From NCBI GenBank assembly GCA_030447505.1, contig JAUJOT010000001.1:62001-126000 (forward strand): DNA of 64,000 bases, read 5' to 3'. The position numbers and the translations under genes were made by a program. This document shows, piece by piece, positions 27,624 to 35,940 of this stretch (its first letter is position 1; the number at the start of each line of letters is the position of its first letter). A model generated the notes under the pieces. The model saw only the letters and a program-made list of their open reading frames with translations, did no database searches and was not told the origin of the DNA. The DNA is from Solirubrobacteraceae bacterium (lineage in GTDB: Bacteria > Actinomycetota > Thermoleophilia > Solirubrobacterales > Solirubrobacteraceae).

Positions 27624-27832
27624 GCCCAGATGATCAACCCGCGCCCCGAGGCGAATGCTTCTACGTCGACGCTGCGGCTCACCGCCACCCGCTCCGAGCG
27701 GGTGCCTGTCGTTTATGCATTCGCTGTATGGGCGGCGACTACGAAGCCCACCACTACTACGCGATGTGGCACGGCGGCTGCTACCGCTGCAGTCAATAGT
27801 TTGCGGCCGGCGCTAATGCCGCCGTCACAACG

Positions 27833-27863
27833 GCGAGCGGCCGGCGTACGGCCGGCCGCTCGC
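27833..27863 (-). terminator. Hairpin terminator after the IPSNLP-repeat protein
   Basis: GCGAGCGGCCGGC and GCCGGCCGCTCGC form a perfect 13-bp stem with a 5-base loop, 27 bp past the stop of the minus-strand gene at 27890. Apart from this hairpin and the sigma promoter, the 315 bp between the sigma gene and 27890 hold nothing I can support. Confidence 0.7.
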
Positions 27864-27889
27864 GCGTCGTTGGTTTGCGTGCTTTGCGA

Positions 27890-28738
27890 TCAGCGGCCGC
27901 CACCGAAGCCCGGGATCGGCAGCCCGCTCGGGATCGGCAAGTTGCTCGGGATCGGCAGGTTGCTCGGGATCGGCAGGTTGCTGGGGATCGGCAGGCTTGA
28001 GCCGGGGCCGGCGGACGCCGGGCCGCCGCCGAAGATGCCCTGGAGGATGGCGCTGACGCGGTCGATCGCCTGCTGCACGTGGCCCTGTGCCTGCGGCGGC
28101 AGCATCGACACGATGCCCTGCAGCCGCTCCATGCCGGTGCTGATCGCCGACGTCGCCTTCGCGATCGCCTTCTCGACGTACGGCTGCGCGTCCTCCGAGA
28201 TGTTGCCTGACTGCGCGGCCTCGGCGAGATCGACGACCTCGTCGGTTCCGTCGCTCGAGAGCGCGGAGATCGCGCGGGCGATACCGCGCTGCGCCTGCGC
28301 GGGCAGCTTGCCCGCCAGTTCGGTGAGCTTGCCCAGCGCGCGCTCGCGGCCGCTCACGCCGGTGCTGACCGCCTGCGCCACGTCGACCTGCACCTTGCCG
28401 TCGACCTCGTCGACGATTTCCGCGTAGGTCTCGACGTTGTCGTTGTACTGCTCGGCGACGCGTCGCTGCGCCGTCGCCTTGTTCTTCGCGCCGCGCACGC
28501 GCGCGGCGTCACGCGCGGCCTCCTTCGTCTGACGGAGGTTGCGCACCATCTCGATCGCCGCGGCGGCATCCTTGTTGGCGGCGACCAGCTTCTCGACCTT
28601 CGTCAGTGCGGCGTCGGCGCCGCGGACGTGGCTGCGCACGCTGTCGGGCGAGGGCTTGCCGTGCGCGCTCGCCGTCACCGGCACCGCGAGCGTGACGATC
28701 GCCGCGATACCGGCGGCGGTGGTCATCGGGGACTTCAT
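27890..28738 (-). CDS. Exported protein, DUF5667-like, with Pro-rich IPSNLP tail
   Basis: The 282-residue protein starts at ATG 28738 after AAGGAGG. It has a signal peptide (AAGIAAIVTLAVPVTASA), a charged helical region with the same pattern as the product of 24878-25906 (for example RGIARAISALSSDGTDEV against RTGIAKAIANLSQDRDAEV), and a tail of LPIPSN repeats ending in Gly/Arg. The two proteins are paralogues with different low-complexity tails. Its leader contains riboswitch copy B behind the shared ECF-type promoter. A surface or wall role under c-di-GMP control is inferred, and no enzyme motif is visible. Confidence 0.75.
   Translation of the reverse strand: MKSPMTTAAGIAAIVTLAVPVTASAHGKPSPDSVRSHVRGADAALTKVEKLVAANKDAAAAIEMVRNLRQTKEAARDAARVRGAKNKATAQRRVAEQYNDNVETYAEIVDEVDGKVQVDVAQAVSTGVSGRERALGKLTELAGKLPAQAQRGIARAISALSSDGTDEVVDLAEAAQSGNISEDAQPYVEKAIAKATSAISTGMERLQGIVSMLPPQAQGHVQQAIDRVSAILQGIFGGGPASAGPGSSLPIPSNLPIPSNLPIPSNLPIPSGLPIPGFGGGR
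27905..27995 (-). repeat. 18-bp tandem repeats encoding LPIPSN
   Basis: A unit close to GGGATCGGCAGGTTGCTC on the plus strand recurs four to five times and encodes the Leu-Pro-Ile-Pro-Ser-Asn tail. This is a coding repeat, not a CRISPR. Confidence 0.85.
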
Positions 28739-28752
28739 GGGTGTGCCTCCTT

Positions 28753-28825
28753 GGCAACTGGGCGATCTCGCGGCTTCTGCGAGACCCCTGGTTTTGCGCC
28801 CCCGCCTCACAGCGGGTTTGCCTTT
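28753..28825 (-). promoter_or_regulatory. Candidate c-di-GMP-I (GEMM) riboswitch, copy B
   Basis: It has the same core as copy A: GGCAAACC, a hairpin with GUGA loop and GGGGGCGCAAAACC. The second stem differs in sequence (UCUCGC pairs with GCGAGA) but keeps its shape. GGCAA at the 5' side pairs with UUGCC at the 3' side, immediately before AAGGAGG. Conservation of the core and compensated change in the variable stem support a selected RNA structure. Confidence 0.74.
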
Positions 28826-28849
28826 GTCTGAGGACCTTCTCGACCGCTA

Positions 28850-28883
28850 CAACGCGATCGACGAGCACTTGTCAGCACCTATC
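28850..28883 (-). promoter_or_regulatory. ECF-type promoter of the IPSNLP-repeat protein
   Basis: Minus-strand GATAGGTGCTGAC, a 16-base spacer, then CGTTG. It is identical in both elements to the sigma-gene promoter and lies just upstream of riboswitch copy B. Confidence 0.65.
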
Positions 28884-28978
28884 CGCCGTTCGTCTGACCG
28901 CGATGTCAGGGTGACCACGTCGGACAACGATGATCCCGGACACGAACGTCTGTCCGTCCTGCCCGGCATGCTGCCGGA

Positions 28979-29540
28979 ATGACCTCGCCCAGCAGCGGGT
29001 TGCCCGCCCGCGTAGGCGCCGTCGCCGCAGACGTCGTCGACGAGCGCCGCCGCGCAGCCGACCCACGGCTGCGCCACGCGATCAAGAGCTCGACGTCGTG
29101 GTGGGTGATCGTCCGCTACGCCAAGCGCGGCCGCACCCGAATCGTCCCGGTCGACGACGACGCGCTCGAGGCGATCGTCGCTTGGGTCAAGAGCCGTCCA
29201 GCGGCCGCTACCGAGCACCTGCTGCTGTCCCTCCCGCGCGCCGGCGCTCCAGGGCCGCTCGGCGCTCGCGACATCGCCCGGATCGTCGCCCGCCACGCCA
29301 CGGCCGCCGACCTGCCCGACGACCGCCGCTCCCCGCACGTGCTGCGCCACACCTTCTGCACGCACCTCGCCGACTCGGGCGCCGACACGGCGGTGATCCG
29401 CGAGCTCCCGGACACGCCGATATCCGCACCACCACCACCGTCTACACCGCCGTCAGCCAGGCGCGACTCGTCGACGCCGTAGAGCAGCGCCAGCGACAAC
29501 GCCACGGCGCTCACGAGCCGCTCACTAACGCTCCGGCGAG
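28979..29540 (+). pseudogene. Tyrosine recombinase/integrase remnant 1
   Basis: The frame encodes a phage-integrase catalytic half: VIVRYAKRGRTRIVPVDDDA and HVLRHTFCTHLADSGADTAV (the HxxR box). The reading then breaks near 29418. A one-base insertion would continue into GHADIRTTTTVYTAV with the final active-site tyrosine. The N-terminal core-binding domain is missing. It is inactive as it stands and probably a leftover of an integrated element. Confidence 0.75.
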
Positions 29541-29603
29541 CCTGCCCCGGAGCGGTGCCACGTGGGCCTGCGCGACTACTGCCAAGTCACCTGCGCCCGA
29601 CAC

Positions 29604-30594
29604 GAACCAGCGAGCAACACAGAGCCCGGAATCCGCTTCAGAGAACACGACGGCGCCGCCAGCGCTGCGTCGGGGCCGCGCCCCGGTCAGCCTCTCGGGA
29701 CCCTTCGCCGCGGTCCTCGATGGGTACACAGCGGCGCTGCGGTCTGCTCCGCTGTCCGAGCAGACGCGCCGCACGTACGCCTCGAAGGTCCGCCAATACC
29801 TCGCCTGGCTCGCCGACGCCGACGCCGACACCGACACCGAAGGCGACGCGCTGAACGAGCGCGACGCGCGCGACTGGGCGGTGCGCGACTACCGCAGCCA
29901 CCTGCAGACGGTGCTCAAGCGCAAGCCCGCGACCGTCAACAACGCGCTCGCCGCCGTCGACGACCTCTACCTCCGCCGCGGCCTCCGAGCCGCCAACGCC
30001 GCCCGTGCCGAACTCCCCAAGACCGCTCCCAGGGCGCTCGACACGCGCGCCGCGGTGCGGTTCTTGCGCGAAGTCCAGAAGTGCCCGTCGCCGCGCGATC
30101 GCGCTCGTCCCGTTCTACGCCGGCACCAGGATCGCCGAGATCACCGGCCTCGACATCGACGACGTGCGCCTGTCCGCACGCAAGGGCATCCTGCGGATCG
30201 TCGGCAAGGGCGAGAAGGTCCGCGAGATCCCGATCCACCCGGACCTGCGCGCCGCCCTCACCGGCTGGCTGGACGAACGCTCCGACTGGCCCGGCGCCGA
30301 CACACCCGCGCTGTTTCTCAACCAGCGCGGTGGCCGGCTGTCGGTCAAGGGCGCGCACGACATCATCACCGCGATCGCGACGGCCGCCGGCCTCGAGGAC
30401 GAGGACGTCACCGCACACGTCCTGCGCCACACCTTCGCGACGCGGCTGGTGCGCGGCCGTACCGACCTCGTCATCGTCGCCGAACTGCTCGGCCACGCCC
30501 GCTTGGAGACCACGCGCGCGTACAGCCGGCCGACGCGGCAAGACGCCATCGACGCGCTTGAGCTCCTCACATCGACCACTGAGGCGCGGCGGGG
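29604..30594 (+). pseudogene. Tyrosine recombinase/integrase remnant 2 (frameshifted)
   Basis: The first part encodes a SAM-like core-binding domain (LSEQTRRTYASKVRQYLAWL, KPATVNNALAAVDDLYLRRG). Near 30095 the frame shifts and the catalytic domain follows: YAGTRIAEITGLDIDDV, HVLRHTFATRLVRG and LGHARLETTRAYSRPTRQDA. Both halves are well preserved and together give about 310 residues, so the break is recent or an error in a GC-rich run (GCGCGATCGCGC). The N-terminal start is unclear. It belongs to the XerD-like recombinases. Confidence 0.75.
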
Positions 30595-30889
30595 ACCATT
30601 GCCTCGCCGGCGACGTCCACGTCGAAGCTCGACGCCGCAGGCCCTCACCGAGGACTACAGGCCGGTCCGCCTCCGCGCAGCAGGGCTATTAGCCGTTTCA
30701 GGCGTATCTTGGCTGTACCCCTCGTTGGGATGAAGACCAGGTGCTCACGCGTGCCGAGCGCCACGCGCTCTCGCGCAGCACACCGCTGACACCGGCGGAC
30801 TTCCGTGCGCCCCGTCGCTCGAACTCGACGGCGCGTCCAGCAGCCGCCGCGGTCCGCGCTCGCTGAGCGGTTCGGCCGCCGCTCGATGC

Positions 30890-31654
30890 TCAGGCAGCGA
30901 TGCTCGCCAGCCGATCCGACGCGCACTCCTCGACCACGTGCGTGACGCCGCCGAGCACGGCGAGACAGGCGACGTAGCCTGCGCCCGGGCGCAGATCTGC
31001 CAGCGTCGCTCCTTCGACGTTCCCCGTCGCTTCGGACCACCCCAGAAGCCGCGGCGGCTCGCCGGGACCCGTGACGGCGACGCTCGCGAGCCCGAGGCGC
31101 AGGCCCTCGCCGGTGGCCTTCAGGAGCGACTCCTTCCGGGTCCAGTACGTCAGGAACCCCGCGGCCTGCTCGTTCGCGGGTAGCGCGCGCAGCCGGCGCG
31201 CCTCCTCGGGGCGCAGGACGTCGTCGACGAGTTCGAGCAACTGCGCGGCGTCGTCACGAGGGGACTCGACGTCGACGCCGACCGCCTTGCCGAGCGCGAT
31301 CGCCACGACGACGCGATCGCCCGAGTGCGAGATCGACAGCTCGACCGCATCATCGCAGCCGATGACCCGCGGCTTGCCGTGCGCAGCTCCGCAGTCCGCG
31401 CACGTCCGATCCAGGCCGATGCGAGCGGGCGCGGTCCCGGCGTAGTCGGCGACGATCGTGCGCGCCAGCGCCGCGCCGACGACGAAGCGCTCGCGGTCGC
31501 GACGGCGCCTCAGCCTGCCGAGGCGCTCGCGCTCGGCGTTGTCGAGGAGCGACTCGAGTTCGGGACGCCAGTCGTCCGGGCGCGCCCACCACACGCGGCA
31601 CTCGCCGCGCTCCAACGCGGCCCGCAGACCGATCGGATCAGGTGGTGCTCGCAA
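30890..31654 (-). CDS. 4'-phosphopantetheinyl transferase (Sfp/HetI type)
   Basis: The protein shows the PPTase motifs: VELSISHSGDRVVVAIALGK, GVDVESPRDDAAQLL (metal-binding Asp/Glu) and FLTYWTRKESLLKATGEGL (W-KES). A CADCGAAHGKPRV stretch precedes them. It loads the phosphopantetheine arm on carrier domains. The target is most likely the T domain of the divergently encoded indigoidine synthetase (S1016). The frame is open to about 31792, but the TTG at 31654 with GAGGA upstream gives a family-like N-terminus and leaves the operator-like repeats outside the gene. The start is therefore a judgement. Confidence 0.88.
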   Translation of the reverse strand: MRAPPDPIGLRAALERGECRVWWARPDDWRPELESLLDNAERERLGRLRRRRDRERFVVGAALARTIVADYAGTAPARIGLDRTCADCGAAHGKPRVIGCDDAVELSISHSGDRVVVAIALGKAVGVDVESPRDDAAQLLELVDDVLRPEEARRLRALPANEQAAGFLTYWTRKESLLKATGEGLRLGLASVAVTGPGEPPRLLGWSEATGNVEGATLADLRPGAGYVACLAVLGGVTHVVEECASDRLASIAA

Positions 31655-31697
31655 CCTTCGCGGATCCTCGCGGACCGGTGCACGGAGCGCCCGCCGG

Positions 31698-31744
31698 AGC
31701 GTGCGCCTCGTCACGCAACGAAGCGTGCGCGTCGTCACGCAACG
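31698..31744. promoter_or_regulatory. Two tandem operator-like repeats in the divergent promoter region
   Basis: Two 23-bp copies, differing by one base, are spaced 24 bp apart. Each contains the inverted repeat GCGTG-N8-CACGC. They lie between the phosphopantetheinyl transferase and the indigoidine synthetase genes, as expected for a regulator controlling both. No regulator gene is in the cluster. Confidence 0.55.
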
Positions 31745-31859
31745 TATCAGGGGCCCCCCGATAGGCCTCGACTGTGGTGTTGGCCCAACCACGTTCGACC
31801 GTTTTCACACCGATCAGCCCACCACCTCCCCCGACACCAAGACCCCACAGGAGCTGCAG

Positions 31860-34800
31860 ATGAACTCGAGAGGCCGACACACGGTAGCGCCGAAGCGCCA
31901 TTCGCGTTCGCAGCGCTCCCGACCGGCGCTCGAGCTGGTCGGGTCGGCGATCCCCGCTCCCGCGCACCGGCTCCGCGCCGACGGCGAGCACCGTCACATC
32001 GCCGTCGTGCGCTCGACGGACGCCACTCCCGCGACGAGCGCCGAGAGCACCCTTCCCGACCTCCTGCGCGAGCAGGTTCGCCGGCAGCCCGATCACGTCG
32101 CGGTCGTCTTCGGAGGCGAGCAGCTGACCTATCGCGAGCTCGGTCGGGCCAGCTCCCGCGTTGCCGCGCACCTGCGCGACCTCGGCGTCGGCGCCGACGA
32201 CTGCGTCGGCCTGTTCGTCGAGCGCTCGCTCGAGCTCATGGTCGGCATCTGGGGGATCCTGCGCGCCGGCGGTGCGTACCTCCCGCTCGCGCCGGAGTAC
32301 CCCGAGGACCGGCTGCGGTACATGATCGAGCACAGCCGCGCCAAGGTCATCCTCTGCCAGGAGGCGCTCAGAAGCCGCCTCGCCGCGCTGGCCCCGCGCG
32401 ACCTCACGGTCGTCGGCCTCGAGGACGCGCAGCGCGCCGCTCACTTCGGCGTGGAGGTCGAGCTCGACGCCGGTCCGCGACCGGGCGACCTCGCCTACGT
32501 CATCTACACCTCGGGCAGCACGGGCCAGCCGAAGGGTGTGATGATCGAGCACCGCAGCATCGTCAGCCAGATGCGATGGCTGCGGGCCGCCTACGAGCTC
32601 GGCCCGGCGACGGTCGTCCTGCAGAAGACGCCGATGAGCTTCGACGCCGCGCAGTGGGAGATCCTCGCTCCGAGCTGCGGCGCCCGTGTCGTCGCCGGGC
32701 GGCCCGGCGTGCACCGCGATCCCGACGCGCTGCTTCAGACGATCGCCGAGCACGGCGTCACGACGCTGCAGTGCGTCCCGACGCTGCTGCAGGCGCTCGT
32801 CGACACCGAGGCGCTGCATCGCGCGACCTCTCTGCGGCAGGTCTTCAGCGGCGGCGAGGCCCTCTCGCGCAGCCTCGCGCGGCAGGTGACGAACGCGCTC
32901 GAAGGGTGCGAGCTCGTCAACCTCTACGGGCCGACCGAGTGCACGATCAACGCCTCGGCGTTCACCGTCGATCTTGCCGCGCTCGACGGCGCGGACACGA
33001 TCTCGATCGGCACGCCGGTCGACGGCACGGCGTTTCACATCCTCACGCCGTCGCGCGAGCCGGTCGCCGAGGGCGACGTCGGCGAGCTCTACATCAGCGG
33101 CGTGCAGCTCGCGCGCGGCTACCTGCACCGCCCCGACCTGACCGCGGACCGGTTCATCGCCACCCCGTTCTCCGACGACCCGCGCCATGACCGGCTCTAC
33201 AAGACCGGCGACCTGGTGTGCCGCAACGCCGACGGCACCGTCCAGTTTGTCGGGCGCACCGACAACCAGGTCAAGCTCCGCGGCTTCCGCATCGAGCTCG
33301 ACGAGATCCGGCTCGCGATCGAGAACCACGACTGGGTCCGCCACGCCGGCGTCGTCGTCAAGGACGATCCCGCGTCGGGCTTTCAGAGCCTGCTGGCGTT
33401 CATCGAGCTCAACCCGGCCGAGGCCGCGCTCATGGACCAGGGCAACCACGGCGCCCACCACCAGTCCAAGGAGAGCAAGCTCCAGCTCAAGGCGCAGCTC
33501 TCGAACCTCGGCTGCCGCAGCGACGCGGAGAACGCCGGCAAGCTCGCGATCGAGCTTCCCGGCAAGGCCGAGACTCAGCGCCAGCGTCGCCGGGTCTTCG
33601 CGCGCAAGACCTATCGCTTCTACGAGGGCGGCGACGTCACGAGAGCCGACATCCTGCGCCTGCTCGACCGTCAGGCCCCCGCGGCGGGCGCGCGGGGCCT
33701 CGACGCGCTCGGCCTGGCCGAGCTCGGCGAGATCCTGCGCTACTTCGGCCAGTACCTCAGCCCGGAGCGCCTGCTGCCGAAGTACGGCTACGCCTCCCCG
33801 GGCGCGCTGTACGCGGCGCAGATGTACCTCGAGCTGCGCGGCGTCGCCGGCCTCAAGGCGGGCTTGTACTACTACCACCCGGTCGATCACGGGCTGGTCC
33901 TCATCCGCGCGCTGGACGACGGCGGCCAGACCCGGCTCAAGGTGCACGTCATCGGCAAGACGAGCGCGATCAAGCCCGTCTACGAGACGAACGTGCAGGA
34001 GGTTCTCGCGATCGAGGCCGGGCACATGGTCGGCCTCTTCGACGCAGTCCTGCCCGAGCACGGGCTCACGATCGAGGCCGTCGCGGGGACGCCGTCGGCG
34101 AAGGACGACCTCGGCTGCGCGGCGGACGATCACTACCTCGCCGCCTTCGAGATCCTCCCCTACGCCGCCCCGTCCGCGGACGAGGGCCTGGAGATCTACG
34201 TCCAGGCGCATCCGGGCCGCGTCGCCGACCTGCCGGCGGGCCAGTACGTCTACGCCGACGGCGAGCTGCGCTGGCTGTCCGACGACCGCGTGCTGCGCAA
34301 GAACGTCATCGCGATCAACCAGCAGACCTACGACCGCGCGAGCTTCGGCATCACGCTCATGTGCACGAAGCGCGACGACTGGACGAGCTACGTCGCGCTC
34401 GGCCGGGCGATGCAGCGGCTCATGATGAACAACCTGAACCTCGGCTTCATGGCGTCGGGCTACAGCTCGAAGACCGGCCGGCCGCTGCCGGCGGCCAAGC
34501 GGATGAACGCCATCCTGGCCGGCCTCGGCCGGCCGTCGGGTCCGTCGTACTTCTTCGTCGGCGGCCGCGTCAGCGATGAGCAGCTGCGCAGCGAGGGCAT
34601 GAAGGAGGACTCCGTCCACATGAAGGGCCCGGCCGAGATGGTCAAGGACGATCTGGCCGCCTGCCTGCCGGACTACATGGTCCCCAACAAGGTCGTCGTG
34701 CTCGACAAGCTGCCGCTGACCGCCAACGCCAAGGTCGACACGGTCGCGCTGGCGGCGTCCGACGAGGCCGACGGGGCGATCGCCGACCGGCTGTTCGTCG

Positions 34801-35885
34801 CGCCGCGGACGGCGACCGAGGAGCGCATCAGCGCGATCTGGCGCGCCGTTACCAAGCACGACGAGGTGTCGATTCACGACGACTTCTTCGAGTTCGGCGG
34901 CAACTCGCTTATGGCGGTCAGCCTCGTCAACAAGATCAACCGCGCGTTCGACAGCTCGCTGCCGCTGCAGGTGCTCTTCGACGCTCGGACGATCGAGCAG
35001 CTCGCGTCCACGGTCGACTCCGAGCAGGCCAAGGATTGCTCGCGCCTGGTCCGCCTGAGCGACGACGGATCGCAGAGCCCGGTCTTCTGCTGGCCCGGCC
35101 TGGGCGGCTACACGATGAACCTCCAGGCGCTCGCCGCGCGCGTGCACCTCGACCGACCCGTGTACGGCGTCCAGGCGCACGGGATCAACGCGGGCGAGAC
35201 CCCGTACCGGACTATCGAGGAGATGGCGGCGGAGGACGTCAACGCGATCCGCTGCCAGCAGCCCGACGCCCCGTACGCGCTGTGGGGTTACTCGTTCGGT
35301 GCGCGCGTGGCGTTCGAGACCGCCTACCAGCTCGAGCAGGCGGGCGCCGAGGTCGACCACCTGTTGCTCATCGCGCCGGGCTCGCCGAAGGTCGCCGCGC
35401 GCGACGAGCTCGCGTACCGCAGCCGGGCGGACTACCGCCGACAGGTCTACCTGACGATCCTCTTCTCGGTCTTCGCGGGCACCATCGCCGGTCCTGAGCT
35501 CGACGAGTGCCTGGCCGTCGCAACCGACGAGCAGAGCTTCACGGCGTTCATGAGCGAGCGTTACCGCGACCTCGACCCGGAGCTCGTCAAGCGCATCGTC
35601 GAGATCGTGCGGCTGACGTACAACTTCAAGTACGAGTTCCACGAGCTGTCGCAGCGGCGCATCGACGCCCCGATCACGATCTTCAAGGCTCGCGGCGACG
35701 ACTACTCCTTCATCGAGAGCTCAAGTGGCTACTCCGCGAGCGCGCCGACGGTGATCGAGCTCGATGCCGATCACTACGCACCGCTCAAGGCGCCGGGCGT
35801 CGACGAGCTCGCGCGCGCGATCCGCTACCGCCTGCTGCTCGGCCGCGAGCCGCGGGTCGAGGTCGCGGCCGGCACGGCCGCGTGA
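31860..35885 (+). CDS. indC: Indigoidine synthetase-type NRPS (A-Ox-T-TE)
   Basis: The 1341-residue single-module NRPS has an adenylation domain (YTSGSTGQPKG at 216-226, LYGPTECTI near 355, RTDNQVKLRGFRIEL near 466). An oxidase (nitroreductase-like) domain is inserted before the end of the A domain (about 565-895; FARKTYRFYEGGDVT, LLPKYGYASPGALYAAQMYL, GFMASGYSSKTGRPLP). A carrier domain (FFEFGGNSLMAV, S1016) and a thioesterase (LWGYSFGARVAFE, S1145; LDADHYAPL) follow. Order, inserted Ox position and motif wording match BpsA/IndC, which cyclises L-glutamine and oxidises it to the blue pigment indigoidine. ATG 31860 has AGGAG 6 bases upstream. About 80 extra basic N-terminal residues precede the A domain. 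Confidence 0.93.
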   Translation: MNSRGRHTVAPKRHSRSQRSRPALELVGSAIPAPAHRLRADGEHRHIAVVRSTDATPATSAESTLPDLLREQVRRQPDHVAVVFGGEQLTYRELGRASSRVAAHLRDLGVGADDCVGLFVERSLELMVGIWGILRAGGAYLPLAPEYPEDRLRYMIEHSRAKVILCQEALRSRLAALAPRDLTVVGLEDAQRAAHFGVEVELDAGPRPGDLAYVIYTSGSTGQPKGVMIEHRSIVSQMRWLRAAYELGPATVVLQKTPMSFDAAQWEILAPSCGARVVAGRPGVHRDPDALLQTIAEHGVTTLQCVPTLLQALVDTEALHRATSLRQVFSGGEALSRSLARQVTNALEGCELVNLYGPTECTINASAFTVDLAALDGADTISIGTPVDGTAFHILTPSREPVAEGDVGELYISGVQLARGYLHRPDLTADRFIATPFSDDPRHDRLYKTGDLVCRNADGTVQFVGRTDNQVKLRGFRIELDEIRLAIENHDWVRHAGVVVKDDPASGFQSLLAFIELNPAEAALMDQGNHGAHHQSKESKLQLKAQLSNLGCRSDAENAGKLAIELPGKAETQRQRRRVFARKTYRFYEGGDVTRADILRLLDRQAPAAGARGLDALGLAELGEILRYFGQYLSPERLLPKYGYASPGALYAAQMYLELRGVAGLKAGLYYYHPVDHGLVLIRALDDGGQTRLKVHVIGKTSAIKPVYETNVQEVLAIEAGHMVGLFDAVLPEHGLTIEAVAGTPSAKDDLGCAADDHYLAAFEILPYAAPSADEGLEIYVQAHPGRVADLPAGQYVYADGELRWLSDDRVLRKNVIAINQQTYDRASFGITLMCTKRDDWTSYVALGRAMQRLMMNNLNLGFMASGYSSKTGRPLPAAKRMNAILAGLGRPSGPSYFFVGGRVSDEQLRSEGMKEDSVHMKGPAEMVKDDLAACLPDYMVPNKVVVLDKLPLTANAKVDTVALAASDEADGAIADRLFVAPRTATEERISAIWRAVTKHDEVSIHDDFFEFGGNSLMAVSLVNKINRAFDSSLPLQVLFDARTIEQLASTVDSEQAKDCSRLVRLSDDGSQSPVFCWPGLGGYTMNLQALAARVHLDRPVYGVQAHGINAGETPYRTIEEMAAEDVNAIRCQQPDAPYALWGYSFGARVAFETAYQLEQAGAEVDHLLLIAPGSPKVAARDELAYRSRADYRRQVYLTILFSVFAGTIAGPELDECLAVATDEQSFTAFMSERYRDLDPELVKRIVEIVRLTYNFKYEFHELSQRRIDAPITIFKARGDDYSFIESSSGYSASAPTVIELDADHYAPLKAPGVDELARAIRYRLLLGREPRVEVAAGTAA

Positions 35886-35940
35886 GCCTGCGACCTTCGC
35901 ATCCCTTCTCACACGAACAACCCATCAGCAGAGGAACAAC

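Noticed and set aside
27728-27799. Plus-strand 23-codon frame MGGDYEAHHYYAMWHGGCYR
   Set aside because: The composition is unusual, but there is no ribosome-binding site and no way to show conservation from one sequence.
27905-27995. Short regular repeats that could be mistaken for a CRISPR
   Set aside because: The 18-bp units are directly adjacent without spacers and are in frame in a coding region.
33592-34600. Reading the inserted NRPS oxidase as a stand-alone SagB-type azoline dehydrogenase
   Set aside because: It lies inside the A domain at the position and with the wording of BpsA/IndC Ox domains, and no azoline-forming partners are present.
31638-35642. Minus-strand open frame of over 1300 codons opposite the NRPS
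   Set aside because: It is antisense to a clearly recognised NRPS and shows no motif of its own, so a GC shadow.
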